In this document: piece after piece, positions 1 to 9,363 of the stretch | How positions within the stretch are numbered: the first letter of the stretch is position 1 | Layout of the letters: the number at the start of each line of letters is the position of its first letter | Origin: Acidobacteriaceae bacterium | GTDB taxonomy: Bacteria; Acidobacteriota; Terriglobia; Terriglobales; Acidobacteriaceae | Direction: 5' to 3' | Assembly (NCBI GenBank): GCA_003151335.1 | Contig: PLXE01000080.1 | Span: forward strand, 19,620-83,619 | DNA length: 64,000 nucleotides | Translations under genes and position numbers: made by a program | Notes under the pieces: model-generated | The model's input: the letters and a program-made list of their open reading frames with translations, nothing else | The model's database searches: none | Told to the model about the DNA's origin: nothing

Positions 1-1
1 C

Positions 2-49
2 CAGTCGGCGCTGGCGGAACGGTGCCGCCAGATGGCCGAAGCGAGCTGA
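2..49 (+). CDS. C-terminal tail of a CDS cut by the window edge
   Basis: One frame is open from the left edge and ends in TGA at 47-49, reading ...LAERCRQMAEAS. The composition looks like the end of a helical protein, but fifteen residues are too few to name a family. It lies on the same strand as the cytochrome cluster that starts about 190 bases later. It could be chance, since an open stretch this short carries little weight. Confidence 0.35.
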   Translation, partial: QSALAERCRQMAEAS

Positions 50-242
50 CAACATTCCAACCCATTACGGGTAGCTAGCTGCGCGGGCTGGCCTTTGCGG
101 TTACGTCTCTTGGGTTGCAAAGTGCGAGCTTAGTGCCTTCGCGCTAGGTAGAGCGGTTAGTGGAATGAGTGATGAACCGGCCGGAGCCCGACACGCATCC
201 GGCCTAAAGGTCCAAGAAGAATCTCAGCGATCGAGGGAAGGC

Positions 243-1475
243 ATGAGTTCTAGGCGGCAGAAAATAATACTGATTGTTGCAACTACTGTAGCTCTGCTCG
301 TCCTGCTCGGCATTCTCGTCTGGCAGCGGCGCGGTTCACCCGAGCGATGGAACACCTTTCTGGTCGGCGACCCACGCATGGGCGCACAAACCTTCCGGCA
401 AAAGGGATGCAGCGGGTGCCATTCCGTTCTCGGCGCTGGCGCGAAGCTAGCTCCCGATCTGGGTTTGCAGGGGGCGGCAGGGTCCAGCATGAACGAGTTG
501 GTTACCCAGATGTGGAATCACGCGCCACGCATGTGGAAACAATTGAAGATCAGCAGCGTGAGTTTCCCCCAGTTTACGCCCGAAGAGATGGCCAACCTAT
601 TTGCCTACCTTTATGTCACCTGCTACGACGACGAGTCGGGAAACCGGGCCCACGGAGAGCTCCTATTCACACAGAAAGGGTGCATCCGCTGCCATTCGAT
701 CGGTGAAAACGCGGGAGGCAATGTCGGGCCCAATCTGAGCGAAATCGGTCCCGTGGTTACGCCGATTTTTTGGTCGCAAACCATGTGGAACCATGCCCCT
801 GCGATGCAAGCCCACATGCACGAACTCAACATGGCTTGGCCCCAATTTGAGGGAGAGCAGATGAACGATCTGCTGGCCTTCATCCGCTACGCCCGAGGGG
901 GGCCAGAGCGGGAGTCCGACGTACTTCCAGCGAACCCGCGCCGCGGTTGGGCTTTGTTTCGCGAAAAGGGATGCATCGCCTGTCATGCCATTCGCGGCGA
1001 AGGCGGAACCGTAGGCCCCGACCTCGGATCGGATCGCCCGTTACCTCGCACTCTGACCCAGACGGCAGGCCTGATGTGGAATCACTCTCCGGAGATGTGG
1101 GCAGCCATGAAGACCAAGGGCATCGAGCGCCCCACTTTTGAGGGAGGGGAGATGGCCGATCTGATCGCATTCCTTTATAGCGTGCGCTATTTCGAGCTCG
1201 GAGGCTCACCCATCGTCGGACAAGAGCTATTCAGCGAACGCAAGTGCAGCCAGTGTCATGGAAGCGACGCGCATGGGGGAAGCATCGGCCCGAACCTGAG
1301 GAAGGCGGGCAAGGTCTATACACCGGTGAACTTCGCCCTGGCTCTGTGGTCTCATGGACCGCGCATGTACGCGAAAGCCGAGGAGATGGGTCTGGGATGG
1401 CCCAGTTTGAACGAGGGTGACCTGAGCCATTTGTTGGCTTTCTTGAACAGCTCCCCCGTCCAGGATAAGCGATGA
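243..1475 (+). CDS. Membrane-anchored tetraheme protein with four tandem cytochrome c domains (copy 1)
   Basis: Electron-transfer protein expected on the outer face of the membrane. Residues 8-28 form one N-terminal membrane anchor. Four class I-like cytochrome c domains follow, with heme motifs CSGCH, CIRCH, CIACH and CSQCH at about residues 56, 147, 244 and 335. Each domain also carries a W(N/S)HxPxM motif; its Met or His could be the distal heme ligand (inference). The ORF can open at 165, but ATG 243 has GAGGGAAGG just upstream and gives 410 residues. That is exactly the length of the paralogue at 5100, and the N-terminal layout matches too. The gene leads the bc-type cluster but is separated from it by about 350 bases, so it may have its own promoter. 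Function within the complex is inferred from context. Confidence 0.85.
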   Translation: MSSRRQKIILIVATTVALLVLLGILVWQRRGSPERWNTFLVGDPRMGAQTFRQKGCSGCHSVLGAGAKLAPDLGLQGAAGSSMNELVTQMWNHAPRMWKQLKISSVSFPQFTPEEMANLFAYLYVTCYDDESGNRAHGELLFTQKGCIRCHSIGENAGGNVGPNLSEIGPVVTPIFWSQTMWNHAPAMQAHMHELNMAWPQFEGEQMNDLLAFIRYARGGPERESDVLPANPRRGWALFREKGCIACHAIRGEGGTVGPDLGSDRPLPRTLTQTAGLMWNHSPEMWAAMKTKGIERPTFEGGEMADLIAFLYSVRYFELGGSPIVGQELFSERKCSQCHGSDAHGGSIGPNLRKAGKVYTPVNFALALWSHGPRMYAKAEEMGLGWPSLNEGDLSHLLAFLNSSPVQDKR

Positions 1476-1822
1476 ATGGCGATGGACATCAACTCGCCCG
1501 CTGACCTCGCTGCGTGTGCCGTGCGGACCGAGAACGGCGCGAGTTAGTTTGGCGAAGCACAATCACAGCTGCTGGTGATTGGCATCACTGCCTCGTGTGA
1601 ATCGCGAATGTTATCTTGCCGCCACCTTCAACAGAGATGAACGTTCGTTCGAAGGTGCTTTTGGTCGTTCTCTTGGATGTGGCAGGGGGAACTCGTTCAC
1701 GTACGTCTTGCGTCAGGGCAGAAATTGGTGACCCTATGACTGTTTGGCTACGTCTGCCGGCAGTCCGCCATGGTCTCAACATCTTTAGCAGTTACAAGTC
1801 ACTGTACCTAGGGAGGGTTTGA
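1476..1822 (+). other. Intergenic gap between the first tetraheme gene and the cytochrome c/Rieske/b operon
   Basis: No convincing gene. The 68-residue ORF at 1616-1822 has no RBS or recognisable composition and ends where the next gene begins. The end of the gap holds GGGAGGG seven bases before ATG 1823, a good ribosome site. The gap probably contains the promoter of the following operon, but I cannot pick out a clear -35/-10 pair. Confidence 0.4.
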
Positions 1823-2131
1823 ATGAAACGGATGTTACCTTGGTTATTGCTCGTCGCCTTTATCGTCGCCGTCAATTGTTTCGCGGATTCCGATAGCGCG
1901 GCTCTCTTCAAGTCCAAATGCGCCATGTGTCACGGGCCGGACGGCACGGGAAACACGATGGGGCAGAAACTCGGCGTCAAGAGCTACAAATCGCCTGATA
2001 TTCAAAAGCAGTCGGACGGCGATCTGAAGAACGCCATCACCAACGGCAAAGGCAAGATGCCGGCCTACAAGACCCTTACACCTGAACAAGTGGACGGACT
2101 GGTGAAGTACGTACGTGAGCTCGGCAAATAG
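1823..2131 (+). CDS. Small secreted monoheme cytochrome c
   Basis: A 102-residue class I cytochrome c that would shuttle electrons in the periplasm. Residues 1-21 form a signal peptide, with likely cleavage after VNCFA. The single heme motif CAMCH lies at residues 33-37, followed by the GPDGTGNT turn typical of short cytochromes c. A C-terminal GKMPAYK segment supplies the probable Met axial ligand. A strong GGGAGG site precedes the ATG. The Rieske gene starts 14 bases after its stop, so it should be co-transcribed and act as donor or acceptor of the bc-type complex. Confidence 0.9.
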   Translation: MKRMLPWLLLVAFIVAVNCFADSDSAALFKSKCAMCHGPDGTGNTMGQKLGVKSYKSPDIQKQSDGDLKNAITNGKGKMPAYKTLTPEQVDGLVKYVRELGK

Positions 2132-2145
2132 GGGGTAGGCTTTCG

Positions 2146-2628
2146 ATGTCGTCGGCACCCGATACAAGCGCAGCGGCTAAGCCCGCACCTGCGGACTTGC
2201 CGCGCCGCCGTTTTGTCAACATCCTGCTGGGAACCGGCCTGCTGGCCTCGGCCGCCTCGTTCCTCTATCCTGTTTTGCGCTATCTGGTCCCACCCAAGCT
2301 TCCCGACTTGGGTGGCGACGCCGTACTTGCGGCACGTCTTTCGGAGATGAAGCCCAACACCGCGAAAACGTTTCGCTTCGGCACCCGTCCCGGGTTGCTG
2401 GTGGAGACGAGCGCGGGCGAATATCGCGCCATGTCGGCGACCTGCACCCACCTGGGCTGCACGGTGCAGTATCGTCCCGATCTGCGCGAGATCTGGTGCG
2501 CCTGCCACAACGGCATGTACGACCTGAACGGCCGCAACATCTCGGGGCCGCCACCGCGTCCGCTGGAGGCGTTCGAGGTCCAAGTCCGCGGCGACGAAAT
2601 CTTTGTGCGACGTAAGCAGGAGGCTTGA
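2146..2628 (+). CDS. Rieske [2Fe-2S] iron-sulfur protein of a bc-type complex
   Basis: Takes an electron from quinol at the Qo site and passes it to a c-type cytochrome. The N-terminus has a twin-arginine-like RRRF followed by a hydrophobic anchor at about residues 23-42, as in bacterial Rieske subunits. The cluster ligands are in CTHLGC (100-105) and CACHNG (118-123), giving the expected two Cys and two His plus the disulphide pair. Length (160 residues) is normal. The TGA stop overlaps the ATG of the cytochrome b gene (TGATG), so translation is coupled. Confidence 0.93.
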   Translation: MSSAPDTSAAAKPAPADLPRRRFVNILLGTGLLASAASFLYPVLRYLVPPKLPDLGGDAVLAARLSEMKPNTAKTFRFGTRPGLLVETSAGEYRAMSATCTHLGCTVQYRPDLREIWCACHNGMYDLNGRNISGPPPRPLEAFEVQVRGDEIFVRRKQEA

Positions 2629-3716
2629 TGGCGGGCCCGGTTGCAAGCGTTCGCGCATGGTTCGACGAACGGTTCCCTCTGGACGACCTCAAGGCGCTGG
2701 CGCAAAAGAAGAAGGTCCCGGTACACCATTACTCGTACTGGTATTTTCTCGGCGGCATGACCCTGTTCCTATTTGGGGTGCAGGTCCTCACCGGCGCTTT
2801 GCTATTGCTGTATTACCGCCCTGGAGCCGACGAAGCCTTCGAGAGCGTGCAGTTCATCATGACCCAGGTGCAGTTCGGATGGCTTATCCGGTCGGTGCAC
2901 TCCTGGTCGGCGAATCTGTTGGTCTTCATGGCCTTCGCCCACCTTTTCAGCGTTCTCTTTCTGAGGTCTTACCGAAAGCCGCGCGAGCTGACCTGGGTGA
3001 GCGGCATACTGCTGCTGTTCCTGATGCTGGGTTTCGGCTTCAGTGGATACCTGTTGCCCTGGAACACGCTGTCGTATTTCGCGACCAAGGTGGGCACGGA
3101 AATACCAGCGCAAATCCCCATCATCGGGCGTCCCGTTCTGTTATTCCTTCGCGGAGGCGAAGACATTACCGGTAGCACTCTGACGCGGCTCTACGGGTTT
3201 CACGTCGCCATATTGCCGGCACTGGCGACCGTGCTGATCGGCTTGCATCTGGCACTGATTCAGTGGTTCGGCATGAGCGTGCCGCCCGGGGTGGAAGCGA
3301 AGTGGCGAGCCACTCCTGAAGACCGGAAGGAAATCCGCTTCTTCCCCAACTTCGTGCTGCGGGAATTGATGGCCTGGTACGTGGCATTGGGGCTTCTCGG
3401 CGCCCTGGCGGCGCTGTTTCCGTGGGGCCTCGGGGTGAAGGCCGACCCGTTTGCCTCAGCTCCGGCGGGCATCAAGCCAGAGTGGTACTTCCTTTTCATG
3501 TTCCAGACCCTAAAGCTGATCCCTGCGAAGGTCCTCGGCATGGACGGCGAGATGTTGGGCATCCTGGCGTTCGGAGTGGTCGGAGCCGTGGCTCTGCTGC
3601 TGCCGTTCCTCGACCGTGAAAAGCCTTTTAAGACGCGGCGTTGGATCACCGGGTTGGCTTGTGTCTTTCTCGGTTACATGGCGGTTATGACCGTCGACGG
3701 CTGGGTGGCAAAGTGA
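2628..3716 (+). CDS. Cytochrome b of a bc/b6f-type quinol-oxidising complex
   Basis: Membrane di-heme subunit forming the quinol oxidation and reduction sites. The N-terminal half is cytochrome b6-like. Its two His pairs are [15 protein letters not shown] (13 residues between) and [16 protein letters not shown] (14 between), a spacing seen in b6f rather than mitochondrial-type bc1. The C-terminal half is subunit IV-like and contains the Qo motif PEWY. The 362-residue chain is thus a natural b6-IV fusion with about seven or eight membrane segments. ATG 2628 is preferred over TTG 2625 because AGGAGG lies just upstream. A nine-heme cytochrome gene follows six bases after the stop. Confidence 0.92.
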   Translation: MAGPVASVRAWFDERFPLDDLKALAQKKKVPVHHYSYWYFLGGMTLFLFGVQVLTGALLLLYYRPGADEAFESVQFIMTQVQFGWLIRSVHSWSANLLVFMAFAHLFSVLFLRSYRKPRELTWVSGILLLFLMLGFGFSGYLLPWNTLSYFATKVGTEIPAQIPIIGRPVLLFLRGGEDITGSTLTRLYGFHVAILPALATVLIGLHLALIQWFGMSVPPGVEAKWRATPEDRKEIRFFPNFVLRELMAWYVALGLLGALAALFPWGLGVKADPFASAPAGIKPEWYFLFMFQTLKLIPAKVLGMDGEMLGILAFGVVGAVALLLPFLDREKPFKTRRWITGLACVFLGYMAVMTVDGWVAK

Positions 3717-3722
3717 GGCTGC

Positions 3723-4991
3723 ATGATTAAGGTTCGCGATTCCGTGACATGCAGGCTAGGGGCCGTAATCGTTGTGGCTGCGTGGCTGATTGGCAACGGG
3801 CTGATAGCTTTCGCGCAGACCAAGAACTCCTGTCTCGATTGCCATTCCAATTTGCCGGAGCCGCTGGGTGTCAGCGTGGAGACTTACGGCCAGAACATCC
3901 ACGCCCAGAAGGGGCTTACCTGCGCGGCGTGCCATGGTGGCGACGCCAGCAGTGATGATCCGGAAAAGGCCATGAGCCGGGCGGCAGGATGGAAGGGCAA
4001 GATCGAGCGCAAGCAGATTCCCGAACTTTGCGCCTCCTGCCACGCCGATGCCGAGCGCATGAAGAAGTACAACCCCAGCCTGCGCGTCGATCAGTTCCAG
4101 CAGTACAAGACCAGCGTGCACGGAATGAAGTGGGCCAAGGGCGACAATAAGGTCGCGGTGTGCACCGATTGCCACGGCGTGCATGACTTGCGCGCCCCGT
4201 CGGATCCGCGCTCGAAAGTGCATCCTATCAACATCGCCACCACGTGCTCGCGTTGTCATGCCGATGCCGAGTACATGAAGCCTTACGGCATCAAGACAGA
4301 CCAGTTCGCAAACTACGAGCAGAGTGTGCACCATGATGCCATGGTGGTACGAGGCGACCTGAGTGCGCCCACCTGCACTACCTGCCATGGCAACCACGGA
4401 GCGACACCCCCGGGGGTCGCCAACGTGACCAATGTCTGCTCGAATTGCCACGTCTTCCAGGCTCAGTTGTTCCAGACCAGCCCCCACAAGGACGCGTTCG
4501 CCGCGATGGGATTCCCGGGTTGTGTCACCTGCCACAGCAATCACGCAATCAAGGCTCCCACCGACGAAATGATCGGTGCCGGCCCCAAAGCCGTGTGCAT
4601 GAACTGTCACACCGCGGGAGATGCCGGCTCCATGCAAGCGGAAGCCATGCATGCTCAACTGACGAACCTGGCATCGGCGATTGCTGCCTCCGACGAATTA
4701 CTCAGCCGGGCCGAACGGCAGGGCATGGAAGTCAGCCAGCCCAAGCTGCAGCAGACACAAGCGCGCGATGCCCTGTTGAAGGCGCGGGTCGCGGTGCATG
4801 CCTTCCGCGACAGCGGATTGAAGCAGGACACCGATGCCGGACTTGCGACCACAAAACTGACGTACGTGGCTGGGCAGAAGGCGATGCAGGAATGGAGATT
4901 CCGGCGTGTCGGGCTGGGGCTATCGCTGGTGCTGATCGCCCTCACGCTGGTGGGGCTGGGGTTCTATATCAGGAGATTGGAACAGAAGTGA
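3723..4991 (+). CDS. Nine-heme c-type cytochrome with C-terminal membrane anchor
   Basis: Multiheme electron carrier expected to dock with the cytochrome b/Rieske pair. A signal peptide covers residues 1-32. Nine CxxCH motifs follow (CLDCH, CAACH, CASCH, CTDCH, CSRCH, CTTCH, CSNCH, CVTCH, CMNCH), rich in extra His for bis-His ligation. The region after heme nine is helical without hemes, and a final membrane helix (about 395-416) ends in RRLEQK. It would be anchored by its tail with the hemes in the periplasm. Six bases separate it from the cytochrome b stop, so it is part of the operon. Such multiheme proteins replace or supplement cytochrome c1 or f in several phyla; that role here is inferred. 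Confidence 0.9.
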   Translation: MIKVRDSVTCRLGAVIVVAAWLIGNGLIAFAQTKNSCLDCHSNLPEPLGVSVETYGQNIHAQKGLTCAACHGGDASSDDPEKAMSRAAGWKGKIERKQIPELCASCHADAERMKKYNPSLRVDQFQQYKTSVHGMKWAKGDNKVAVCTDCHGVHDLRAPSDPRSKVHPINIATTCSRCHADAEYMKPYGIKTDQFANYEQSVHHDAMVVRGDLSAPTCTTCHGNHGATPPGVANVTNVCSNCHVFQAQLFQTSPHKDAFAAMGFPGCVTCHSNHAIKAPTDEMIGAGPKAVCMNCHTAGDAGSMQAEAMHAQLTNLASAIAASDELLSRAERQGMEVSQPKLQQTQARDALLKARVAVHAFRDSGLKQDTDAGLATTKLTYVAGQKAMQEWRFRRVGLGLSLVLIALTLVGLGFYIRRLEQK

Positions 4992-5099
4992 GGGGCCCCA
5001 CTCTGCGATTCACCGGTGTACTGGACCGCCCAGTGGGTCGTCCTGAACCGCGATGAGTTCCCAATTTCAGGGACTGGGTGTGAGAGAGGAGTGTTGTCC

Positions 5100-6332
5100 A
5101 TGACAACGCTAAATCGACGCAAAGAGCTTCTCTTTTGGATCCCTGCAGCACTGATTCCCGTAGCCTTAATGGTAGCCGTGTTCATGCAGGTGCGCCGGCC
5201 GACCACTACCCGCCGCGCACTCTACATTATCGGTGAACCCGCCAAAGGCGCCGCGCTGTTTTTTGGTGACAAGCAATGCGGCATTTGCCATTCCATCAAC
5301 GGATCAGGGGGACGCGTCGCCCCGGATCTCTCCGGAAAGCACCCCGGTACTCCCGCCATGGGCTGGCTGGTGACGGTATTGTGGAACCATGGACCTGGCA
5401 TGTGGCGGCAGATCCGCCAAAAGAACGGGCCTTATCCCCAGTTGAACTCGCAAGAAATGGCGGACATCCTTGCGTACTTGTACCAGGCGAGCAGCCTTGA
5501 TCGTGCCGGGGACCCCAGCGCTGGCCAGCGGGTATTCAACGAGAAGGGCTGTGTCCGCTGCCATTCGGTGGGCGGGACGGGCGGCAAAAAGGCGCCCGAG
5601 CTGTCGGGGATCACCGCCGATGGCGACTCGAACGCCTGGACACGCGCCATGCTTAACCATGCCGGGTCGATGATTGCTCCTATTACCAGCACCATCGGAC
5701 AATGGCCCCAGTTCACCGGTAATGAGATGAATGATCTGATCGCGTATGTAAGCCTCAGCTCTCCCCATCCAGCGGCCAACCCACGCCAAATACCCGGCAA
5801 TGCAGAGCGGGGTTGGGGTGTGTTTCAGGGCCGATGCATACAGTGCCATTCCGTACGCGGGCAGGGTGGCAGCGTGGGTCCGGAACTGGGGCCAGAGCGT
5901 GATCTTCCACTCACGACCGGGCAGTTTGCCAGTGTTCTGTGGAACCACGCCCCAGCGATGCTTCGTCAAGGCCGCGAAAACGGGATTCCTCCTCCCGTTC
6001 TTCAGGACAACGAGATGGCGGACTTGCTAACGTTTCTGGCGAGCCTGCGCTACTTCGAGCCCACCGGGTCTCCCTTGGTCGGAGAGCGCATTTTCTCCGA
6101 GCGCGGTTGCGCTGCTTGCCATGGCCATAGGGCGGAGGGCACACAGATTGGGCCTGCGCTTAAGTCGAACACCGAAGCTTTCACCACTGTTTCCTTCACC
6201 GCCGCTCTCTGGCGGCATGGTCCCCGCATGATTGATCGGGCTGAGGAATTAGGCATACCCTGGCCCACTCTGAAGGCCACCGACATAGGAGATCTGGTGA
6301 GTTTTCTGAACGCCCCTGCGCCCCCGAAGTGA
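5100..6332 (+). CDS. Membrane-anchored tetraheme protein with four tandem cytochrome c domains (copy 2)
   Basis: Paralogue of the protein at 243, also 410 residues. It has an N-terminal anchor at residues 12-30, then heme motifs CGICH, CVRCH, CIQCH and CAACH at about residues 60, 151, 246 and 337. Domain spacing nearly equals that of copy 1. Each domain keeps a motif of the type WNHGPGM, LNHAGSM, WNHAPAM or WRHGPRM; the second is the most altered. ATG 5100 has GAGAGGAG upstream; the ORF extension to 5016 overlaps no signal. It follows the nine-heme gene by 108 bases. The pair probably arose by duplication of a whole four-domain gene. Confidence 0.87.
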   Translation: MTTLNRRKELLFWIPAALIPVALMVAVFMQVRRPTTTRRALYIIGEPAKGAALFFGDKQCGICHSINGSGGRVAPDLSGKHPGTPAMGWLVTVLWNHGPGMWRQIRQKNGPYPQLNSQEMADILAYLYQASSLDRAGDPSAGQRVFNEKGCVRCHSVGGTGGKKAPELSGITADGDSNAWTRAMLNHAGSMIAPITSTIGQWPQFTGNEMNDLIAYVSLSSPHPAANPRQIPGNAERGWGVFQGRCIQCHSVRGQGGSVGPELGPERDLPLTTGQFASVLWNHAPAMLRQGRENGIPPPVLQDNEMADLLTFLASLRYFEPTGSPLVGERIFSERGCAACHGHRAEGTQIGPALKSNTEAFTTVSFTAALWRHGPRMIDRAEELGIPWPTLKATDIGDLVSFLNAPAPPK

Positions 6333-6621
6333 GCATCTGGCTAGCCTGCGGGAAAGCCACCGTAGTTGGAATTCTGGTCGGAGAAGGAACAACATGGAAT
6401 TCCGAACATGTTGGCCCAACTCAGCAGGTGCCGGGATGAACCCGTTTCCGACTGAATAGGCTACTGAATAGGCGCCTCAACGAAATCTCCGTCGAGGGAG
6501 GGTCGAGCCACGGGCTGGCAAAACCGACCCAGCACCTCCCCAAACCTCCGTCTCGGGCCGCGATCAAAGTATTTGGTTTCGCCGTGGTACCCTGTTGCTG
6601 CCTCAAGAAGGAGGAGGAGTC

Positions 6622-7056
6622 ATGAAGGTCCTCGCGGGAATTGACGATTCGAAGTCCTCCGGAGACGTGTCAAGGGCCATTGTTGCGCAGTTTCGGACCG
6701 AGAATACGGAGGTCCGAGTCTTGCACGTGTTGCAGGCGAGTGCGCCAGCCCCACCGCAAATGGCGTCAGGCTACGCTCCCGAGTTGGAAGATCAGAAGAA
6801 GCCGGCCCATGAGTTGGTTGAGCGCATAGCGAACGGCCTGCGTAGCGCAGGATTCAAGGTGGACACCGCCGTCGAGGTAGGTGACATTAGAGAGACGATC
6901 ATCGATTCCGCAGCCGAGTGGGGTGCCGATCTGATCGTCGTTGGTTCGCATGGGCAGAGCGCCATCCAGCGTTTCTTGCTTGGCAGCGTTGCAGAATTCG
7001 TCGCTCGCCATGCCAAGTGCTCGGTAGAAATCGTTCGCGCGCCAGTGAGTATCTGA
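6622..7056 (+). CDS. Universal stress protein (UspA family)
   Basis: Single-domain cytoplasmic stress protein of 144 residues. The N-terminal VLAGIDDSK strand-loop and the C-terminal GSHGQSAIQRFLLGSVAEFV match the family. The last segment fits the G-x2-G-x9-G-S/T nucleotide-binding signature, so it is probably the ATP-binding type. Start ATG 6622 follows AAGGAGGAGGAG, a very strong ribosome site; the ORF-track start at 6595 lies inside it. It sits downstream of the cytochrome cluster, which fits a role under respiratory or redox stress (inference). Confidence 0.92.
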   Translation: MKVLAGIDDSKSSGDVSRAIVAQFRTENTEVRVLHVLQASAPAPPQMASGYAPELEDQKKPAHELVERIANGLRSAGFKVDTAVEVGDIRETIIDSAAEWGADLIVVGSHGQSAIQRFLLGSVAEFVARHAKCSVEIVRAPVSI

Positions 7057-7248
7057 CGGAAAGGAAGACTACCCGACTCTTATTTTCTGACGAACTCACG
7101 GGCAAGTGGCTCAGACCCGGTCGAAGCTTTCCCCAGAGGCCGTCCTGGCCACCGCGACAGCAATATTCCAAGTGTAAAATTGTTCTACTACGCTGCACGT
7201 GACCATCTTTCTGTTGGCAAGCTCCACGCGGATCATAGGCTGTTCCCA

Positions 7249-9330
7249 ATGAGAGCCAGAGATCGCAGAAGTGATTCCTCGCGCAGCTCTGCGCGCTCCA
7301 GGCGGCAACGGTTTCTTTGGGAACTTTTCGCCGTGATCGTCCTTGTTGGCGTTGATGTCTCGGGGCAGAGCGGGGCGCCGCTGCTCCGCTACAAACTGCA
7401 CGTCGGAGATCATCTCATCTATCGCGAGGTGTTCGAGCGCCAAGGCAAGTCTTCGGACCAGACGTTCCGGACGCGCACCGTGTTTAGCAACGATGTCGTC
7501 GTGCTCGACGAAGCCGGGGGTGGGGTACTGGTAGGCATCCAGCGTAACCGGCAATCGGCGGAAATGCTGGAGTTCCTGGAGCACGGCAAGAACAGGCTCG
7601 CCCAGGAAACTGCAAAGTTCAAGGCGCGCATGGCCAAGCGCTCGCCGCATTTCTTCGACGCTAATGTTTTCTCTGCGACCGGCGTGCCGCAAGCTCCGTT
7701 CACGACGGTGCGGGAAGTCACCAGCAAACTGCTCTATGGAATTCCTGAGATTCTGCCCTTGCCTGCCGGCCCGGCGCAGACTGGCGCCGAAATGCAGGGC
7801 CGGCCGTCCGGCCTGACGGTTGCCTTGCTACGCTTCGAGCCAGCTTCCGGCGAAGCATGCGCAGTCTTCGCAGACAGCGGGACGCGCACGGGGCTGCATC
7901 TAAGCTACACTTTCTGCCCGCAGCAGGGAATATTGACCAAGCTGGAGTTCACCGGAGACACCCACGAATTTGGCGATTCCATAATCCACGAGCGAATGAC
8001 ACTCGAGCTATTAGAAGTGCGCCACGGCGAAACTCCGGCATCGTGGCTGGCGAACCCGCAAGTGCAACAAGGCGCGCTCAGCGCTTATCTCATCGCTGGA
8101 GTGGCAGCTCCCGACCCGGAAACGCTGGCGACCCTGTTACGCACTGGCTCGCCCGAGGTACAGGCACTCACTCTCGCCAGCTACTATCAGAAAAAACTAG
8201 CCCCGCCCCAGGGCCTGCTCACCCCTTTGCTTAGCAGCAATGACGCCGAAGCGCAGCGTATCGCGTCACGCTTTCAGGCGATACCCTCCGAACCGCCAAG
8301 TGGCCTCTGCCCACTTCCGGCGCGGCACTACCAACGTCAGAAGCCTGGCACCACGCTGAGAACCATGACCGCAGCGCCATTTGACGGCGTGCCCTTCATG
8401 GTTCATGTTCCGCTGGATTACCGCGGCGACCAACCGTTCCCGCTGCTGATCTACCTGAGCGGCGGCAGCGGACAGGCCTTCGACGCCGCGCTCACGGCGG
8501 AAGACGTGGTGCGGCATTCTGGATTCCTGGCGGTCTACCCCAATGCGGCCGGCGCGATGTGGTGGGAACAGAAGCCGACGGCGATGGTGGACCAGCTGCT
8601 TCTGGAGATTTTGCGCTGCTACAACGTCGATACCAACCGCATCTACCTTGCGGGGTTCAGCAATGGCGGGAGCGCGGCCTTGTACTTCGGCACGCTGTGG
8701 CCTGGCCGCTGGGCCGCCATTGCGTCTCAGATGGGCGCGGGAGTCAATTCTCCCAGTGGTGAGACCCTGCCGCTGAAGAACCTTCTCAACATTCCATTGC
8801 TGTTTCTGCACGGTGATAAGGACTTGCTCATTCCAGCCTCGGCCTCGGTCAGCACCTACGACGAACTGCGCGGCTTGCATCCGCGTGTCCCTCCGGAACT
8901 GCACATCCTGAAGGACCGCGGACACGAAATTACCTTGTCTGCAGACGACGGCTTCACCATGCCCTTTCTGGAACGCTTCGTTCGGGATCCATTTCCCCGC
9001 ACCATCGCGATGAAGATTACCAGCCTGACTTATCCGCGGCGCTATTGGATAGAAGTGCTGGAGAAAGATGGGGGCGCTTCCGAAATCAACGGCCGCATTC
9101 TTCCCGACAACACGGTCGAGATCAAGACGAAGAACGTGCGCAAACTGCGGCTGCTGCTTCGGCAGGAGCTATTTGGCTCGCCCGCAGCCATTAGCGTTCG
9201 CATCAATGGCAAAGAGCAACCTGCGCGGCAGTTGAAGGCGAATTGCGATCTGTTCGCTCAGAGCGCAGAAACGTATGGCGATCCGCTGCTCGGGTACACG
9301 GACGAGATCGTAATTAACGTGCCGAAATAG
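7249..9330 (+). CDS. Secreted alpha/beta-hydrolase (esterase/peptidase-like) with long N-terminal region
   Basis: Probably an exported hydrolase. After a basic N-terminus and hydrophobic stretch (about residues 20-38) comes a roughly 330-residue region I do not recognise, ending in a HEAT-like helical part. The C-terminal half is an esterase/PHB-depolymerase-like alpha/beta hydrolase. It has the nucleophile elbow GFSNGG, an acidic residue in HGDKDLLIP and a catalytic His in KDRGHEI. The start is uncertain: ATG 7249 is used here, and TTG 7180 is the longest option; neither has a good RBS. The substrate is unknown. It stands alone between usp and a convergent HAD operon. Confidence 0.75.
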   Translation: MRARDRRSDSSRSSARSRRQRFLWELFAVIVLVGVDVSGQSGAPLLRYKLHVGDHLIYREVFERQGKSSDQTFRTRTVFSNDVVVLDEAGGGVLVGIQRNRQSAEMLEFLEHGKNRLAQETAKFKARMAKRSPHFFDANVFSATGVPQAPFTTVREVTSKLLYGIPEILPLPAGPAQTGAEMQGRPSGLTVALLRFEPASGEACAVFADSGTRTGLHLSYTFCPQQGILTKLEFTGDTHEFGDSIIHERMTLELLEVRHGETPASWLANPQVQQGALSAYLIAGVAAPDPETLATLLRTGSPEVQALTLASYYQKKLAPPQGLLTPLLSSNDAEAQRIASRFQAIPSEPPSGLCPLPARHYQRQKPGTTLRTMTAAPFDGVPFMVHVPLDYRGDQPFPLLIYLSGGSGQAFDAALTAEDVVRHSGFLAVYPNAAGAMWWEQKPTAMVDQLLLEILRCYNVDTNRIYLAGFSNGGSAALYFGTLWPGRWAAIASQMGAGVNSPSGETLPLKNLLNIPLLFLHGDKDLLIPASASVSTYDELRGLHPRVPPELHILKDRGHEITLSADDGFTMPFLERFVRDPFPRTIAMKITSLTYPRRYWIEVLEKDGGASEINGRILPDNTVEIKTKNVRKLRLLLRQELFGSPAAISVRINGKEQPARQLKANCDLFAQSAETYGDPLLGYTDEIVINVPK

Positions 9331-9363
9331 GTCCGAGGTTTCGCCGCCGCGCGAGGCCGGTTC

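Noticed and set aside
1616-1822. 68-residue ORF before the cytochrome c gene
   Set aside because: No RBS or recognisable sequence and abuts the real gene's start.
3756-4658. 300-residue minus-strand ORF
   Set aside because: Antisense to the nine-heme cytochrome; produced by its GC-rich codons.
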